Assembly: GCA_030035585.1 (NCBI GenBank)
Contig: CM057481.1
Location: 55,499,128-55,563,127 of the forward strand
Reading direction: 5' to 3'
DNA length: 64,000 nt
From: Dugong dugon
Taxonomy: Eukaryota > Chordata > Mammalia > Sirenia > Dugongidae
The position numbers were made by a program, and so were the translations under genes. Shown here piece after piece: positions 22,362-34,576 of this stretch. A model generated the notes under the pieces. That model saw only the letters and a program-made list of their open reading frames with translations, was not told where the DNA came from and did no database searches. Position 1 is the stretch's first letter. Each line of letters begins with the position of its first letter.

Positions 22362-22770
22362 TGTTGTTGGGTGCTGCGAAGCGGATTCCGGACTCATAGC
22401 GAGTCCATCTGACAGCGTAGAACTGCCCCTTTGGGTTTTCTTGACCGTAATTTTTATGGATTAAAATTACCTGGTGGCTTCATGGTTAGGCCCTCAACTG
22501 CTAACCGAAAGATCAGCGGTTCGAACCTACTAGCCGCTCCGTGGAAGAAAAGACTTGGCAATCTGCTCCTGTAAAGATTTACAGCCTAGGAAATCCTATG
22601 GAGCAGTTCTCCTCTGACCTATACGACCGCTATGAGTAAGAGTCAAGTCTACGGCACACGGCAACAATCTATGGAAGCAGATCACCAAGTCTTTCTCGAG
22701 CGGAGCCACTGGGTGGGTTGAACCACCAGTCTTTTCGGTTAGTAGCCGTTTTGCCAGCAGCACTCCTTCA
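22362..22770 (-). mobile_element. AfroSINE split by another AfroSINE
   Basis: The 3' part is at 22362-22462 and the 5' part at about 22669-22770. The consensus resumes across a plus-strand insertion at the block 'tttatggaagcagatc'. Confidence 0.88.
22463..22668 (+). mobile_element. AfroSINE nested in an AfroSINE
   Basis: Has a diverged head (ACCTGGTGGCTTCATGG) and full long-form body, ending CGGCAACAATC. The host copy carries TATGGA on both sides, a possible target duplication. Confidence 0.88.
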
Positions 22771-23024
22771 GGGCAGAAATGACCTAGTTCCTTTTCTGAT
22801 GGACACAACCTGATTTGGCTTGAAGTGTGATCAAGAAATTCCAAAAATGGAAAGACCCTGTGGCTTGGGAGGGGAGGAGGGCGTGGTATGGCTCGGCCAA
22901 TCCAGACATTTCCGCTTGCGCCTCCGTCTTCCTTCACTGCTCCCAGCTTCCCAAGCCTGCCGTCTTCCTCCTTTCCCGCTGAGAGCCCCAGGCTGAGAGC
23001 CCCAGCACCAGCCTCTGGTCCTCT

Positions 23025-23135
23025 AGATTTGTCACCACCTCACTGGGGGGCCTTTGGTAAGTCATGAGACATCCGCGGGCCTCCTTCTCCCCCATCTGCG
23101 AACTTACGGGTTGGACCGGATGAACTCGGCTCACT
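23025..23135 (+). mobile_element. MIR, GC-rich copy
   Basis: GGCCTTTGGTAAGTCATGAG and GGACCGGATGAACTCGGCTC fit the MIR core. Upstream, at 22980-23007, GCTGAGAGCCCCAG occurs twice in tandem. Confidence 0.6.
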
Positions 23136-23240
23136 GACCAGGCTGGTTGGAGCCGCTCTGTTTTGAGTTTGGCCTGGAGGGGTGGACAGTGAGCTGGGGA
23201 CTTCATTTTAGATATTATGACATTAACCAAAATAAAAGTA

Positions 23241-23440
23241 AACCAGTAGCCCTGGAGTGCGACTCATGGTGACCCACGTGTGTCAGAGTAGAACTGCTCT
23301 CCAATGCCTCCATAGTGTTTTCAGTGGCTGATTTTTCAGAATTAGATGGCCAGTCCTTTCTTCTGAGGTGCCTCTGGATGGACTCAAACCTCTAACCTTT
23401 TGGTGAGCAGCCAAGTGCATTAACTGTTTCCACCACACAG
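23241..23440 (-). mobile_element. AfroSINE, variant subfamily
   Basis: Carries CACGTGTGTCAGAGTAGAAC and TGGATGGACTCAAACC, the variant-form blocks, and ends near TGTTTCCACCAC. Confidence 0.86.
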
Positions 23441-23658
23441 TGACTGTGAACTGTTGTCGTTGAAAGCATTTCTTTTGGGGGACTAAAGGACATTCACTGC
23501 TTGGGCAGCCTCAGGAATCTCCTGATACTAACCTCCTCGGTCGCCTAACCTAAACGCTTTCTTTCCTCAGCCTCCTTGACCATCACTCCCATTTTGAACC
23601 ATGGATTACTGTCTCTGTCTTGAAAATTTCGCTGTTTTATGTTGTGTTTATTCTATTG

Positions 23659-23815
23659 CAGTGGTTCTCAAACTATTTCTCAAATACAGATTGCTGGGCC
23701 CCACCCTCGGAGTTTCTGATTCAGTAGGTCTGGGGTGGGGCCCAAGAATTTGGAAACAAGTTCTCAAATAATGCTGATGGTGCTGGTTAGGGACCAAGAG
23801 GATTACTGTTTTATT
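23659..23815 (+). mobile_element. hAT-Charlie-type MITE, family unsure
   Basis: Begins CAGTGGTTCTCAAAC, a hAT-type terminus. It contains GATTGCTGGGCCCCACCC and GATTCAGTAGGTCTGGGG, typical of MER-series elements in mammals. Confidence 0.7.
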
Positions 23816-23853
23816 GTGTCTGTCACCTTTAATATCCTTTTAGCTAGGAATTA

Positions 23854-24055
23854 CCAAAAAAGCCAAACCCACTGCGGTCGAGTCGATTCCAACTCCTAGC
23901 AACTCTGTAGGACAGAGTAAAACTGCCCCATGAGTTTTCCAAGGCTGTAATCTTTATGGAAGCAGACTGCCACATCTTTCTCCCACGGAACGGCTGGTGG
24001 GTTCAATATGTTAGTTATCAGCCGAGTGCTTTAACCACTGCGCCACCAGGACTCC
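23854..24055 (-). mobile_element. AfroSINE, long form
   Basis: Flanked by TTAGCTAGGAATTA (23840-23853) and TTAGCTAGGAGTTA (24056-24069), one mismatch in 14. Confidence 0.95.
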
Positions 24056-24334
24056 TTAGCTAGGAGTTAGTAGAGAGAAATTTGCTGTTAGAAATTCCTA
24101 GTTATTAAGTCAAAAAGATCATGAACCAAACTAGATTCATCACTGACGCTGACAACATAGTTCCACAAATAACTGAGAGAGATGTGATTTTCCTTTTTCA
24201 TATTTTATTTATTTTTGGTGGCAATATACAACCAAACACATGTCCGTTTACAATGTCTACATGAACCATTCAGTGACATTAGTTACGTGTGTTGTTACCA
24301 TTCTAGCTCTAGCCTGTTGTTTCGTCCCCGTTAG

Positions 24335-24535
24335 CTTAGGCCCAGTGGTTAAGTGCTCGGCTGCTAACTGAAAGGTCAGCGGTTCAAACCCACCAGCTGT
24401 TCTGCTGGAGGAAGATGTGACAGTCCGCTTCCATAAAGATTTATAGCCTTGGAAAGCCTATGGGGCAGTTCTACCGTGTCCTATGGGATCACTATGCTCA
24501 GAATTAACTCAATGGCAATGGGTTTGGGTTTGGTC
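24335..24535 (+). mobile_element. AfroSINE, long form
   Basis: Near-consensus tRNA-like head (GGTTAAGTGCTCGGCTGC) with GGTTCAAACCC, followed by body and a GGGTTTGGGTTTGG tail. Confidence 0.9.
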
Positions 24536-25423
24536 ATTTTTGCCCCTTAAAGTTCTCATCTGTGCTTTTGATTACCTCTTGTCAGTTTACACTCATATAA
24601 TTCTTTATAAGAGTGCTGTGCTTGAGGCAAACATTTTTTATTAATTGGGCTAAACTGTTGTTTAAAAATGACTTCATGAGCGGTTTTCCTTTTTTAATGA
24701 AGGGAGATTTGAAGGCAATTTGGTTAGTGGAAAAGCTAAGTAAACTGATAACTTGCTGTAAACTGCTAATCACAGAGGTGTTGATCAAGGCCAATAGATT
24801 AGTTGAGGAAATTGGTGATTATAAACAGTAACCAAGATCCTTTTAATAATTACATTTTTAAGCAAGCTGTCATCCTTAAACACTGGATCCAGGCCAAGTG
24901 GTTTAGTAATTAAGTTGGTGCCTGTCACATCTATTTAATCTAACACATCGAATACACCTTTTCTAACTTAAGATCTGTATTCATGTTTCATCCCTTCAGT
25001 ATACTTCATACCTGACCAGTCAGTCACCACAGGTTTCTAGCAAACATAGACAAGGAAGCAGCTCCTCATCAGGCCTATACGCGGCAACACCAGAAAACGG
25101 GCAAATGTTTCACATTAGCTCAATTCTTAATGACGGGAAATCTTTAGTTTGCAAGGAACACGGTATTAAATAGAGTTCCCAACTATGAGGACTTGCCCCA
25201 GTCCTCTGAGGCCCCTTTTCACAGCCTGTTATTTAATTTCTGAGGACATTTAGGCTACATAGTACATTTACACCTGTTATGAACAGGCCCAGGACTTTAT
25301 CTTGGGTGTTTGAACAGGCACATAATCCGTAGTGTTTTTACGTCCACATATACGTTTTTCTGAGCTAGAGATTTTGAATTATGATTTTGTGAGGATGAAA
25401 AAAGAACTCTAGTCCCAAGTTAC

Positions 25424-26033
25424 CTTTTTTAAATTGTAGTAAATATATATGAAACATAGTATTTGCCATTTCAACATTGTTCACGTGTACAGTTCAGTGA
25501 CATTGTGTTCATCACACGCAGTCGTCACCATTATCCCATTTCCACATTTGCCTGTCACTTTAACAGAAGCTCAGTGTTCCCTGAGCAATGAGTACCCCCC
25601 TTCTCCCTCTCTCCTGCCCATTCCTGGTAACCACTAATAAACTTTGGTCTCTCTGAATTTGCCTTTTCTAGATATTTCATATAGGTGGGATAATACGATA
25701 TATGTCCTTCTGTGACTAAGTTATTTCACTCAGCATGATGTCCTCAAGGTTATCCATGTTGTAGCATGTATCAGAACTTCTTTTCTTTTTATGGCTGAAT
25801 AACATCCCATTGCATGCACCACATTTTATTTACCCATTCGTCTGTTGCTAGCCATTTATTTAGGTTGTTTCCATCTTTGGGCTGTTGTGAATAGTGCTGC
25901 AATGAACATGGGATGCATGTACCCACTTTCAGTTCTTTTGGATATATACCTAGAAGTGGAATTGCTGGATCATATGGTAATTCTATGTTTAACTTTAACT
26001 TTTGGAGGAACCACCAGACTGATCTCCACAGTG
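25424..26033 (-). mobile_element. L1 3' end with target duplication
   Basis: Flanked by a perfect TCCCAAGTTAC at 25413-25423 and 26034-26044. It starts with T-rich sequence and contains GGCTGTTGTGAATAGTGCTG and CTGGATCATATGGTAATTC. Confidence 0.93.
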
Positions 26034-27164
26034 TCCCAAGTTACTAAGTAAATGATTTAGTTGATTTCTTTGTGCAGCAAAGTCTCTGCAGACATTTCAG
26101 TCTAGGCATGGTGTATAATGTGCACTTTTTATGCCCCTTTGATTTAGGATTCAGGTAGGATACAACTTTGGCATCAAGAAGTAAAGTGAAATTGAGGGTT
26201 TGAGCTTTATTAAAAAACCGTCCTGCAAACCTGGCGAATGCCCCCACACCCAGCATAGACAGCAGCAATCTTAAAGGGAACTTGCTGAATTCATTTTCCC
26301 CAAGAATTGCTAGCACCCACAGTTGGCTAATTGCCTGCACTCCCTTCCCCTCCAGCCTCCAAACGGCAGGTGGCTGATTGTTGCTGTGAGCAAGCTCGCT
26401 ATTAGCCACAAGCAGGTGTATACACATTTGTTGGGGGTGGCTTTTTCCACACAAGTGTTCCAGCATGCACAGTTTTGCACACACACAAAGGGTGGCCTCA
26501 GTTTTGCCAACCATGTGGCTTTCTCAAGATGAGTGGGGTTGGCACATTCCTACCGGGCTTTTGCGGTCAGTAAAGAAAAACAACAGCCCATAAAAGGGGG
26601 CTTGAGAATGCCAAAGGAATCATCTCCTACAAAATAGCCACAGTGGCTCAGTGGTGTCATGGGCTGCTTCCTTCTGGCAAGCTGTCGAAATGGGACTCTG
26701 GAATACCTAAGGGAGGGGTTCTTCCTAGTTAATCAGATAAAATGCAAGCATGGTCTTCATTGTGACATCTGAATTCCTGCTGAATTGATGGAGAAAAACA
26801 ATTTCAGGTTTGGTCACTGGGAAGTAGCAAGCGATGTAGATTTATGGGCATTCTCTCTGGGCAAGATCCAGAGAAACCAGTCCCTTGTGGCAATTCTGGT
26901 CAAGTGTGTCTTTAAAATAACATTTCCATTACCATCAGGGTCAGGAATGTCCAGACGGATGAATGCATTTACTGCTGGTGAAAGGCAGAGACATCCCAAT
27001 TGAGGGCTGCTCACCTCCCTGCTGAACATTGAGATTGATCCTTATTCATATAAACCTCCCTGCCTGCCTTCTCTCCCAGCTTGGGAGGGGCCTCTTGTGC
27101 TGTAGCCAGACCAGGCTGCTCCTGCAAGCTCATGGATCCATGAGGCCTCAGGCTCACAGGCTGA

Positions 27165-27372
27165 TTTCCCAGGCCTGGCTTCCAGGTGGTGCAAACGTGA
27201 GCTCAGCTACTAACCAAAAGGTTGGCAGTTCCAGTGCACCCAGAGGCACCTCGAAAGAAAGGCTTGGTGATCTACTTCTGAAAAATTAGCCATTGAAACC
27301 CTATGGAACACAGTTCTACTCTGACACAGGTGGGCTTACCATGAGTTGAGATTGACTTGACAGCAACAGGTT
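27165..27372 (+). mobile_element. AfroSINE, variant subfamily
   Basis: Contains CACCCAGAGGCACCTCG and CTACTTCTGAAAAATTAG, typical of the variant body, and ends GACTTGACAGCAACAGG against an L1 fragment. Confidence 0.87.
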
Positions 27373-27740
27373 ACTGTTAAGAGGCATTTGAGTTGTTACC
27401 TTTGTCTTATTGTGAGAAATACTGCTGTAAACATTCTTGTGTACAGATTTCTCTAGGGATAGACCCAGGAAAGGAATTGCTGGGTCATAGTGTATGCAAA
27501 TTTCCAAAATGGTTATACCACTAGCAATGGTTATTTCTCTACATCTTCCTTTAAGTTAGGAATAGCCAGAGTTGTAAAAATTTGACATCTGGTGTGTAAT
27601 GGTAATTGAGGATTTAATTTGTGTTTTTCTGAACGCGTATGAAGTTGAACACTTTTTCTTCTCTCTTTGGATTTCCCCTTGTACACTGCTTGTTGAAATG
27701 TTGAGCTGATTTTTCTGCCAGTCTGTGAGTCTGAGCTGAT
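27373..27740 (-). mobile_element. L1 3' fragment
   Basis: Contains ACTGCTGTAAACATTCTTG, AGGAATTGCTGGGTCATAG and GAACACTTTTTCTTCTCTC, as in the common mammalian L1 3' region. Boundaries are approximate. Confidence 0.8.
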
Positions 27741-28477
27741 TTTCGATCCCTCTGGGGCTCTCTCTTTTAATGTTACAGCTAGGTCCACAGCACAGTCACC
27801 TTAGTGTTGGTGGTGGCTTGCTAGAAATTTTCTGCATTAATTAGCTTCTCATAGGAAAGTGATGTTATGTATTCACAAGGAAGGGATGTTCTGCAGTGGC
27901 GTAAATGACCAGATGTGCAGAAAAATAGGAACCTCTTCTAATACAAAGAAATAAGGCTGTGTTCTTTCTTGAGAATGTAATCTTCAGGATGGTCCAGATT
28001 CCAAACTTGAAAAAATTATCTATGTGTCTCCTTTATTCATGCATTACTGACAGTTTGCACTGTTAAAAATTATCTGAAACGAGAAACCAAGTTGAGAAAC
28101 TGAGAAGGCACTTTCTTATCATCCTTTTACTAATAGTTTCTGTCAGAAAATGCAAATTGATGGTGATGACCTGCTGGCATGTTTTATGTGGCCTGCACAG
28201 TGTTTCGGTTCTCTTCCATGTTCTCTTCCTCCTGGTTCCCACTATTCCCCATTGGGTTCCTGTGTCTGACGCAGAATTTGGCTTGCCATTTTTCATTTCT
28301 CTCTTACTCAGTTGATTTTCGTATGCTCATTTTACATGGCTCCTGTTAGACACTGGCATTTGAGATCTAGGATATTTATATTCTGAGAGTGGCAAATAAG
28401 AAAAATTCTTTAAGTCTAAAAGATAGGCTTCAGAAAGTTTTAGGGTTGAATTCTCAGGATTTTTATAATAAGCTAAT

Positions 28478-28692
28478 GCAAGATTTCTCAAACTTGGGAA
28501 CTACTGACATTTTGGACTGGGTAATTCTTTGTTGTGGGAGACCGTCCTGTGCATTGTAGGATGTTCAGCAGCCTCCTTGGTCTCTACCCACTAATGCCAG
28601 TAACACTCCCTTTCCTAGTTGTGATAGAGTATCAACAAACATTGCTGAATGTCCCCTAGGGGGCAGAATTGCCCATGGTCGTGTAACACTGG
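28478..28692 (-). mobile_element. MER5A-type hAT-Charlie MITE
   Basis: Inverted copy: ACTACTGACATTTTGGAC, TGTGCATTGTAGGATGTTCA and GAATGTCCCCTAGGGGGCAG match MER5A order and spacing. Confidence 0.88.
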
Positions 28693-29432
28693 TCTCTACA
28701 GTATACTTCTTTTAAAGTAGTTTAAATTCCCCTTAAAAAGATCCTAAGCCACTCCCTTATTAATGGACAATTTAGTTGCTTCCCATTGTAGCTGATTATC
28801 ACCAAAAAAAAAAAAGTTCTTAATGAATGAATATTCTTGTACATACATGTAACCGTGAGACCAAAAGTGATTATTTAGGATGTTGGGTTATGATTAGCCT
28901 TAAGTAGTTTATTCAGCCAGCATTTCCAGATGAATAAGGTCTTATCACATCTTGTAACTGGAGTAAGTTCCAACTGCACATAGTTAAAAACTACTGTTGA
29001 AAATTTCTTAGAAAGATGGCATGTTGAAGACCAAAGCTCGTCTTTCAGTAAATCCAGCACGAGTAATGTACTTCTGCAGTTGAAACACGTGGCTGTTTTA
29101 GTTAGGCATTAAATACAGAAGTTACTTGCATTTAACAGAAATGTATTAAAATTATATGTTGAAATGTTAGAGAAATCTCAGCAGTGTGAGATGCTTGTAT
29201 TTAAGGGACATGGGGACTGAAACAACCTAAGAGAGCAGCAGCTTCAAGTCTCCCATTTGCCATTTACTATCAGCCAGCAGCTTATTGAATAGAATGATGG
29301 ATGAAAATTCTCTCTTCTCTCTCTTGGCTGAATGCAGTTGAATAAATTAAAAGCAACTCCAGCACATGATGCTTACTTCTACATGAATAAACAGATTTAT
29401 GATGAATAGCAGCTTTCAGTCTGGTGAGGTCT

Positions 29433-31017
29433 TTTTTTTAAATTGTGCTTTAGGTGAAAGTTTACAGCTTAAGTTAATTTCTCATTCAAAAATTTATACC
29501 CACATTGTTTTGTGACATGGATTGCAATCCCCATAATGTGACAGCGTACTTCCCCTTTTACCCTGGGTTCCCTGTGCCCATTCATCTAGTTGCTGTCTCT
29601 TCCTGCCTTCTTGTCTTACTTTTGGACAGGAGTTGCCCATTTGGTCTCATATATTTGTTTGAACTAGAAAGCATATTCCTCACTTATGTTATTTTCTTGT
29701 TTTATAGGCCTGTCTAATCTTTGTCTGAAAAGTAGGCTTCAGGAACGGTTTCAGTTCTGGGTTAGCGAGTGTCTGGGGGCCATAGTATTGGGAGTTCCTC
29801 CAGTCTCTGTCAGATCAGTAAGTCTGGTCTTTTTTCATGAATTTGAATTCTATTCTACGTTTTTCTCCCAATCGGTCTGGGACTCTGTGTTTTGGTCCCT
29901 GTCAGAGTGGTCATTGATTGTAGCTGGGCACCAACTAGTTCTTCTGGGCTCAGGCTGGTGGAGTCTGTGGCTCATGTGGTCCTTTAGTCCTTTGGGCTAA
30001 TATTTTCCTTGTGTCTTTGGTTTTCTTCATTCTCCTTTGCTCTGGTCAAGATGGGACCAATAGATGTATCTAAAATGGCCATGCGCAAGCTTTTCAGACT
30101 GTAAGATGCTACTCATTAAAGTGATATGTAGAACATTTTCTTTATGAACTATGTCATGCCAGTTGACCTAGACGTCCCCCGAGACTATGGTCCCCAGCCC
30201 CAGCTATGCAGTCCCTCAAAATGTTTGGATGTGTCTAGGAAACTTCTATGCTTTTGCTTTGATCCAGTTGTACTGACTTCCCCTATATTGTGTTTTTGTC
30301 CTTGCCTTCACCGAAGTTGACACTTGTCTACTATCTAGTTAGTGATTTCCCCTCCCACTCACTCCCCACCCTGGTAAACATCAAAGAATTTTCTTTTCCG
30401 TTTGTAAACCTTTTCTTGAGTTCTTATAATAGTGGTCTCATGCAACATTTGTCCTTCTGTCACTGACTTATTTCACTCAGCATAATGCCCTCCAAATTCA
30501 TCCATGTTGTGTAATGTTTAGCAGATTCAGCATTGTTCTTTATCATTGCATAGTATTCCACTGTGTGTATGTACCATAATTTGTTTATCCATTCATATGT
30601 TGATGGGTGTTTAGGTTGTTGCCATCTTTTTGCTATTGTGAATAATGCTGCAGTGAGCATGGGTGTGCATGTATCTATTTGTGTGACAGCTCTTATTTCT
30701 CCAGGGCATATTCCTAGGAGTGAGATTGCTGAATCCTATGGTATTTCTGTTTCTAACTTTTTAAGGAAGCGCCATATCGTTTTCCAAAGTGGTTGTACCA
30801 TTCTACATTCCCACCAGCAGTGCATGAGCGTTCCGATCTCCCCACAACCTCTCCAACACTTGTTAGTTTGTGTTTTTTGGACTAGTGCCAGTATTGTTGG
30901 GGTGAGATGATATCTCAATGCATTTGCATTTCTCTGATGGCTAATGATCTCCAGCATTTCCTCATGTGTCTGTTAGTCGCTTGAATGTCTTCTTTGGTGA
31001 AGAGTCTGGTAAGATCT
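29433..31017 (-). mobile_element. L1 3' end with part of ORF2
   Basis: The longest L1 here. On the minus strand, 30957-30460 encodes remnants of the ORF2 C-terminus in two frames (motifs CWWEC, WKTIWRFLKKL and WINKLWYIHTVEYY), followed by a 3' UTR like that at 42.2 kb and a T-rich end at 29433. AGTCTGGT-type sequence flanks both sides, but on the right it resembles L1 itself, so that target duplication is doubtful. Confidence 0.9.
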
Positions 31018-31724
31018 TGATTGCCACAAAATTAACTCTAATTCAGATAAGTAAGTGAATGCTAGCCTGAGTTCTTAGAACATAGCAGATGGTTCACATG
31101 GTCCAGAAGGTTACATATACGTGGCTGATGATGATGATTAATAACAAAATGTGTTGTGCTTAGTTTATCATTTTAGAATATGTACATGTATTTGCTTTTT
31201 GTAAAAAAAAGAAAAACTCACAAGCCAACTCCTCTTAAAAGAAAATGGGATTTGAAGGACAGAACATAAAACGTATTGCTAAGAAAAATAAATATCATTA
31301 CTGGGAGTTGACAGGTGACCTTTAAATATGAATAAATTGGATTGTGGTATGTTTTGATTTTCAGGAAGCCAAAACCAGTTTCCCAAGATTGTCAATGTGG
31401 TTAAGCCACACTGCTCAGATTTCAAATGAATAGAGATTTATCCTTATGTAAGACTGGGAGCCAAGTGACTTTTTATTTCCGGTAGTGATTCAGAAAACTG
31501 GATCTTGCACGTTTAGGAAGGGCCACAAACCTGGTTTTGAAATGTAATGTTGACAGGTGCAAATCATAGTGTCTCCAAGCTTGGTAACACTCTAATTACT
31601 TGTTCTTACTTAAAGACAGTAAGTGAGCTTACTTGGTTGCCAGGAGACTTGATGATACATCCAGAAAACAAATATTCTGTGGATGTTGAAGGAGACCCAC
31701 TTAAACTCAACTTGATTAAGTGAC

Positions 31725-31873
31725 CAAAAAAAAATTGCTGTAAAGTTGATTCTGACTTATAACGACCCTATAGGACAGAGTAGAACTGTCCCATAGGGTT
31801 TCCAAAGAGTGGCTGGTAGATTCGAACTGCCAACCTTTTGGTTAACAGCCATAGCTCTTAACCACTGCTCCAC
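31725..31873 (-). mobile_element. AfroSINE, short form
   Basis: A perfect 12-bp repeat TGATTAAGTGAC lies at 31713-31724 and 31874-31885. Confidence 0.94.
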
Positions 31874-32284
31874 TGATTAAGTGACAGGAGTGAGCAATTT
31901 CTAATATAGCACAGTACAATGTGGGCAAAACAAAACCTGTCTGGAGGCAGTGTTGGGTTCCCTGGTTTGAGCAGTAACCACTGATCTGTACATGTTGAAT
32001 GAATGCTTTGGGAGGAAATTCATCTTAGGTTTGGTGTTTGGTCTTTCCATTGGGTGTTCATCTTCTTAAACATCATGATTCACATTGGGGCGAACCATTG
32101 GGCTCCTAATCAGGCTCAGGGAAGCTAATATAAAAATGCACAAGTGAGGAATTTTAAAACTAATTTGTCAGTGTTTTCATTTGTAGTTGGAGGTGGGGGT
32201 GAAGGGAAGCTGTGCCATGCCCGAGTGAGAATGTTCATGTTAGCTCTCTAAGACACTATTCTGGAGGTCTCTGGGAGTCAGGTA

Positions 32285-32525
32285 ATAGAATACGATAGTC
32301 AAGGCTTCGACCTTTGAAGCTAAACCCACTGGGTTGTCTCTTTGACTCCTTCCCGTAGTAGCTGCGAGACACTAAGCAAGTGACTCGAGCCTCTCTAAAC
32401 TTCATGCCCCTACCTGTACCTCCCACACTGGAAGGAGTGTGGTGAGACTTATATGAGGTAAATAATGCCTGAAGAATGCTTTGCGTGGTGCCTGGCACTT
32501 GGTAACCTCTCAACAAAGAGTAGCT
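32285..32525 (+). mobile_element. MIR
   Basis: ACTAAGCAAGTGACTCGAGC and GGTGCCTGGCACTTGG. Confidence 0.75.
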
Positions 32526-32613
32526 AGCTAGTGGTAAAGATAGGAAGAGGTAGAAAAGTAGGAAGAGGAGAGTTAGCAATATGCTGTTTGAACACTGGTT
32601 TGATCAGGATTTT

Positions 32614-32662
32614 GTGTGTGTGTGTGTGTGTGGTAAATACATATATATATATATATATATAC
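32614..32662 (+). repeat. (TG)n and (AT)n microsatellites
   Basis: About nine TG units, a short spacer GGTAAATAC, then about ten AT units. Confidence 0.9.
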
Positions 32663-32770
32663 GTTTAAATATGTGGCAAGTATATATATATGTAATACAC
32701 AGCTTTTGCCATTTCAGCTTTTTTACATGTACAATTCAGTGGCATTCATCAGAAGTTTGAATAACTTTTT
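32663..32770 (-). mobile_element. L1-like 3' fragment
   Basis: TTTGCCATTTCAGC followed by ACATGTACAATTCAGTGGCA resembles the L1 3' UTR start seen at 25.4 kb. Short, and next to (TG)n and (AT)n tracts. Confidence 0.6.
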
Positions 32771-33437
32771 TTTTTTTAATTCTCGCAATTTATTAGTTTA
32801 CAACCAAGATAAATTCACACAGCTTAGTGGCCACAAGGCTTCATCTCATTTTTTCCGTTGTAGATACCTCTGTGCACCTCAGACCAGTCGAAAAATTAAA
32901 TACTTCCTGTCAATAAACAATGACATGGACGAAGGACAGTCTATAGCAGCTCACACTTTTGGCTGAACATTATTTTTTTTTTTTTTTTGCTATCCAGTTT
33001 CTTATATGCAAAGTCACAACAATTGTTTTAAGACAATACGAACCCACTTTGCCTCAGAGGGCGACCCTATTAAGACCAAATACATCTACAGAATTTGGGA
33101 CTAAGTTGGATTTTTATTTAGAGTTCTCACGTATTATAACGTGACATATGACGTGTCTGTGTATGAAAAGAAACAGTGGTAGCTCACCGGGGCCAAGCCA
33201 CCTAAATTAGGTTCTTTTAAAATATCTGATGCATTCTTACTCTAGGCACAAAAACAACGTCTTTAAAAAAATAAAATTGTGATTTCAAAGGCCCTTATTT
33301 ATGGGGAAGAGGAATAAAAGATAAACACTAGTGGATGTTGAATCATGAGCCCAAGGCCTGTTTGGATTATTAACTGGGTCATCTGCCCTTTAGATTCTGT
33401 AAATGCAAAAAGAAATTGTCAAGTATTAAAAAAAATA

Positions 33438-33455
33438 CATATATATATATATACA
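33438..33455 (+). repeat. (AT)n tract
   Basis: About eight AT units next to the SINE tail at 33460. Confidence 0.8.
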
Positions 33456-33459
33456 CATA

Positions 33460-33532
33460 ACCAAAAACCTGCTGCCGTTGAATCCATTCCAACTCATAGC
33501 GACCCTAAAGGACAGAGTAAAACTGTCCCATA
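33460..33532 (-). mobile_element. AfroSINE 3' fragment
   Basis: Only the tail third is present (ACCAAAAACCTGCTGCC to AAAACTGTCCCAT). It follows an (AT)n run. Confidence 0.85.
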
Positions 33533-34019
33533 TTGAATAACTTTTACATGTACTTCTTCCATGTTCTAATAGACCCTAGAGAAATCATGTCCGTTTCCTT
33601 ACCAACTATCTCCTTAAATACTTGAGGCAGTTAGAGAGACTTTCCTCTTAAACAGGACCAGCTATGACTGGTTCATATTACCTGTTCTCCCTTCTCTGAA
33701 GTTCCACAAAGACCACACCCTTCTCTTTGTACAACTAGAAATTTGCCATTATAGAATTAATTAGATAATAGCTGGCCTTACATGAGATACATTTTAGTTC
33801 ACTTAGTGCAATTCGAGGGATACTTGGGTTTTATTAGAAACATGTTTTCAAGTCGTCTTCTATTCAAGTGATTTCTGCATTTGGTGGACTTGAGCTTTTT
33901 TATTTCAGAGGATGGTAAGGAAATTATAGAAAAGATAAACAGAAAGTTCTACATAAACCTTTTTATTGCAATGATATCCCTTATGAAAAATGGGTGACAT
34001 TATGTGAATGGTTTTATGA

Positions 34020-34300
34020 TTACTGATATTCCAATACGGTTGGATATTATGCAAACTCTAAAGATAATTAGGAGGATGCTATAGGGTCATGGAGAAAGTG
34101 TATAATGAAATGTGAAGAATGCTAAGTAAAAACAGCATTTGAAATATGCACAGTTCTCATCATGATTGTATGATAAAATAGATGCACAAAATAATGTATA
34201 ATGAAAACAGCTGTGAGTTTGAGTGAGGAAAATGGGATTACGGCAATTTAATACTGTTTTCACTTTTTATTTTTGTCTTTTTAAAAACTTCAAAATATCA
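34020..34300 (+). mobile_element. Old L1-like 3' fragment
   Basis: Blocks such as GGATATTATGCAAACTC, GAAAGTGTATAATGAAATG and ATAAAATAGATGCAC resemble old L1 ends. Family not determined. Confidence 0.5.
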
Positions 34301-34492
34301 TCATGTGGTTTGATTATTAAATTTGGGGGCTGTTTCTAGTTAGAGTTCATACCCTTATGTGTGTTGACCACAAAATTTTGACAGAACCTAACATGCTATA
34401 TAGTTACTTTTCAGATTTCATTAATATGTTGACTGACTTGGATTTTTTTTAGGTAACGGTGATTGACATTGCTGTATTACTTTTCCTTTTAG

Positions 34493-34576
34493 TGATGAAA
34501 ATGCCAGGAAAGATTTAAAGACACTACCAGCCTTTCCAACCAAAACTCTTCAGGAGCATCCATCCCTTGCTTACTG
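34493..34576 (+). CDS. FRMD4B: FRMD4B coding exon: first half of FERM F2
   Basis: The exon is 84 nt; it starts with the last base of the serine codon and ends after the first two bases of a cysteine codon. It encodes DENARKDLKTLPAFPTKTLQ followed by EHPSLAY, residues 27-55 of the visible part. This is the first helical part of the F2 (acyl-CoA-binding-like) lobe. The acceptor is TTTTCCTTTTAG and the donor GTAAGC. A competing AG 40 nt upstream would bring in an immediate stop, so this acceptor was chosen. Confidence 0.92.

Larger units (their letters stand above)
5288..34492 (+). other. FRMD4B: FRMD4B 29.2-kb intron
   Basis: The intron runs from the GTAATG donor of the microexon to TTTTCCTTTTAG. 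Repeat insertions are listed separately. Stretches where I see no gene or confident repeat are 5288-6600, 7261-7645, 8476-9415, 10640-11370, 12300-12860, 13870-14070, 14410-15145, 17480-18060, 18915-19560, 19690-20435, 21811-22152, 24534-25412, 26045-27160, 27745-28475, 28693-29416, 31018-31712, 31990-32285 and 33533-34020. 17570-17930 is clearly more GC-rich than its surroundings, without a supported ORF. Confidence 0.85.

Noticed and set aside
26044..26514. 156-codon minus-strand ORF, the longest in the window
   Set aside because: No recognisable family, no splice context, low-complexity-free but unremarkable composition, and its 3' end runs to the L1 target repeat. It is expected by chance in 64 kb.
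30460..30957. Minus-strand ORFs of 66 and 73 codons
   Set aside because: They are fragments of L1 ORF2 in two different frames.
29418..31017. AGTCTGGT-type target duplication around the long L1
   Set aside because: The right-hand copy also fits ordinary L1 internal sequence, so it cannot be called a target repeat with confidence.
31920..31985. Short similarity to 36905-36960 (AACAAAACCTGTC block)
   Set aside because: Probably two pieces of an old DNA transposon, but too short and diverged to name.
34453..34492. Alternative acceptor TTTTTTTTAG 40 nt before the exon at 34493
   Set aside because: Use of it would add an in-frame TAA directly after the split serine/arginine codon.
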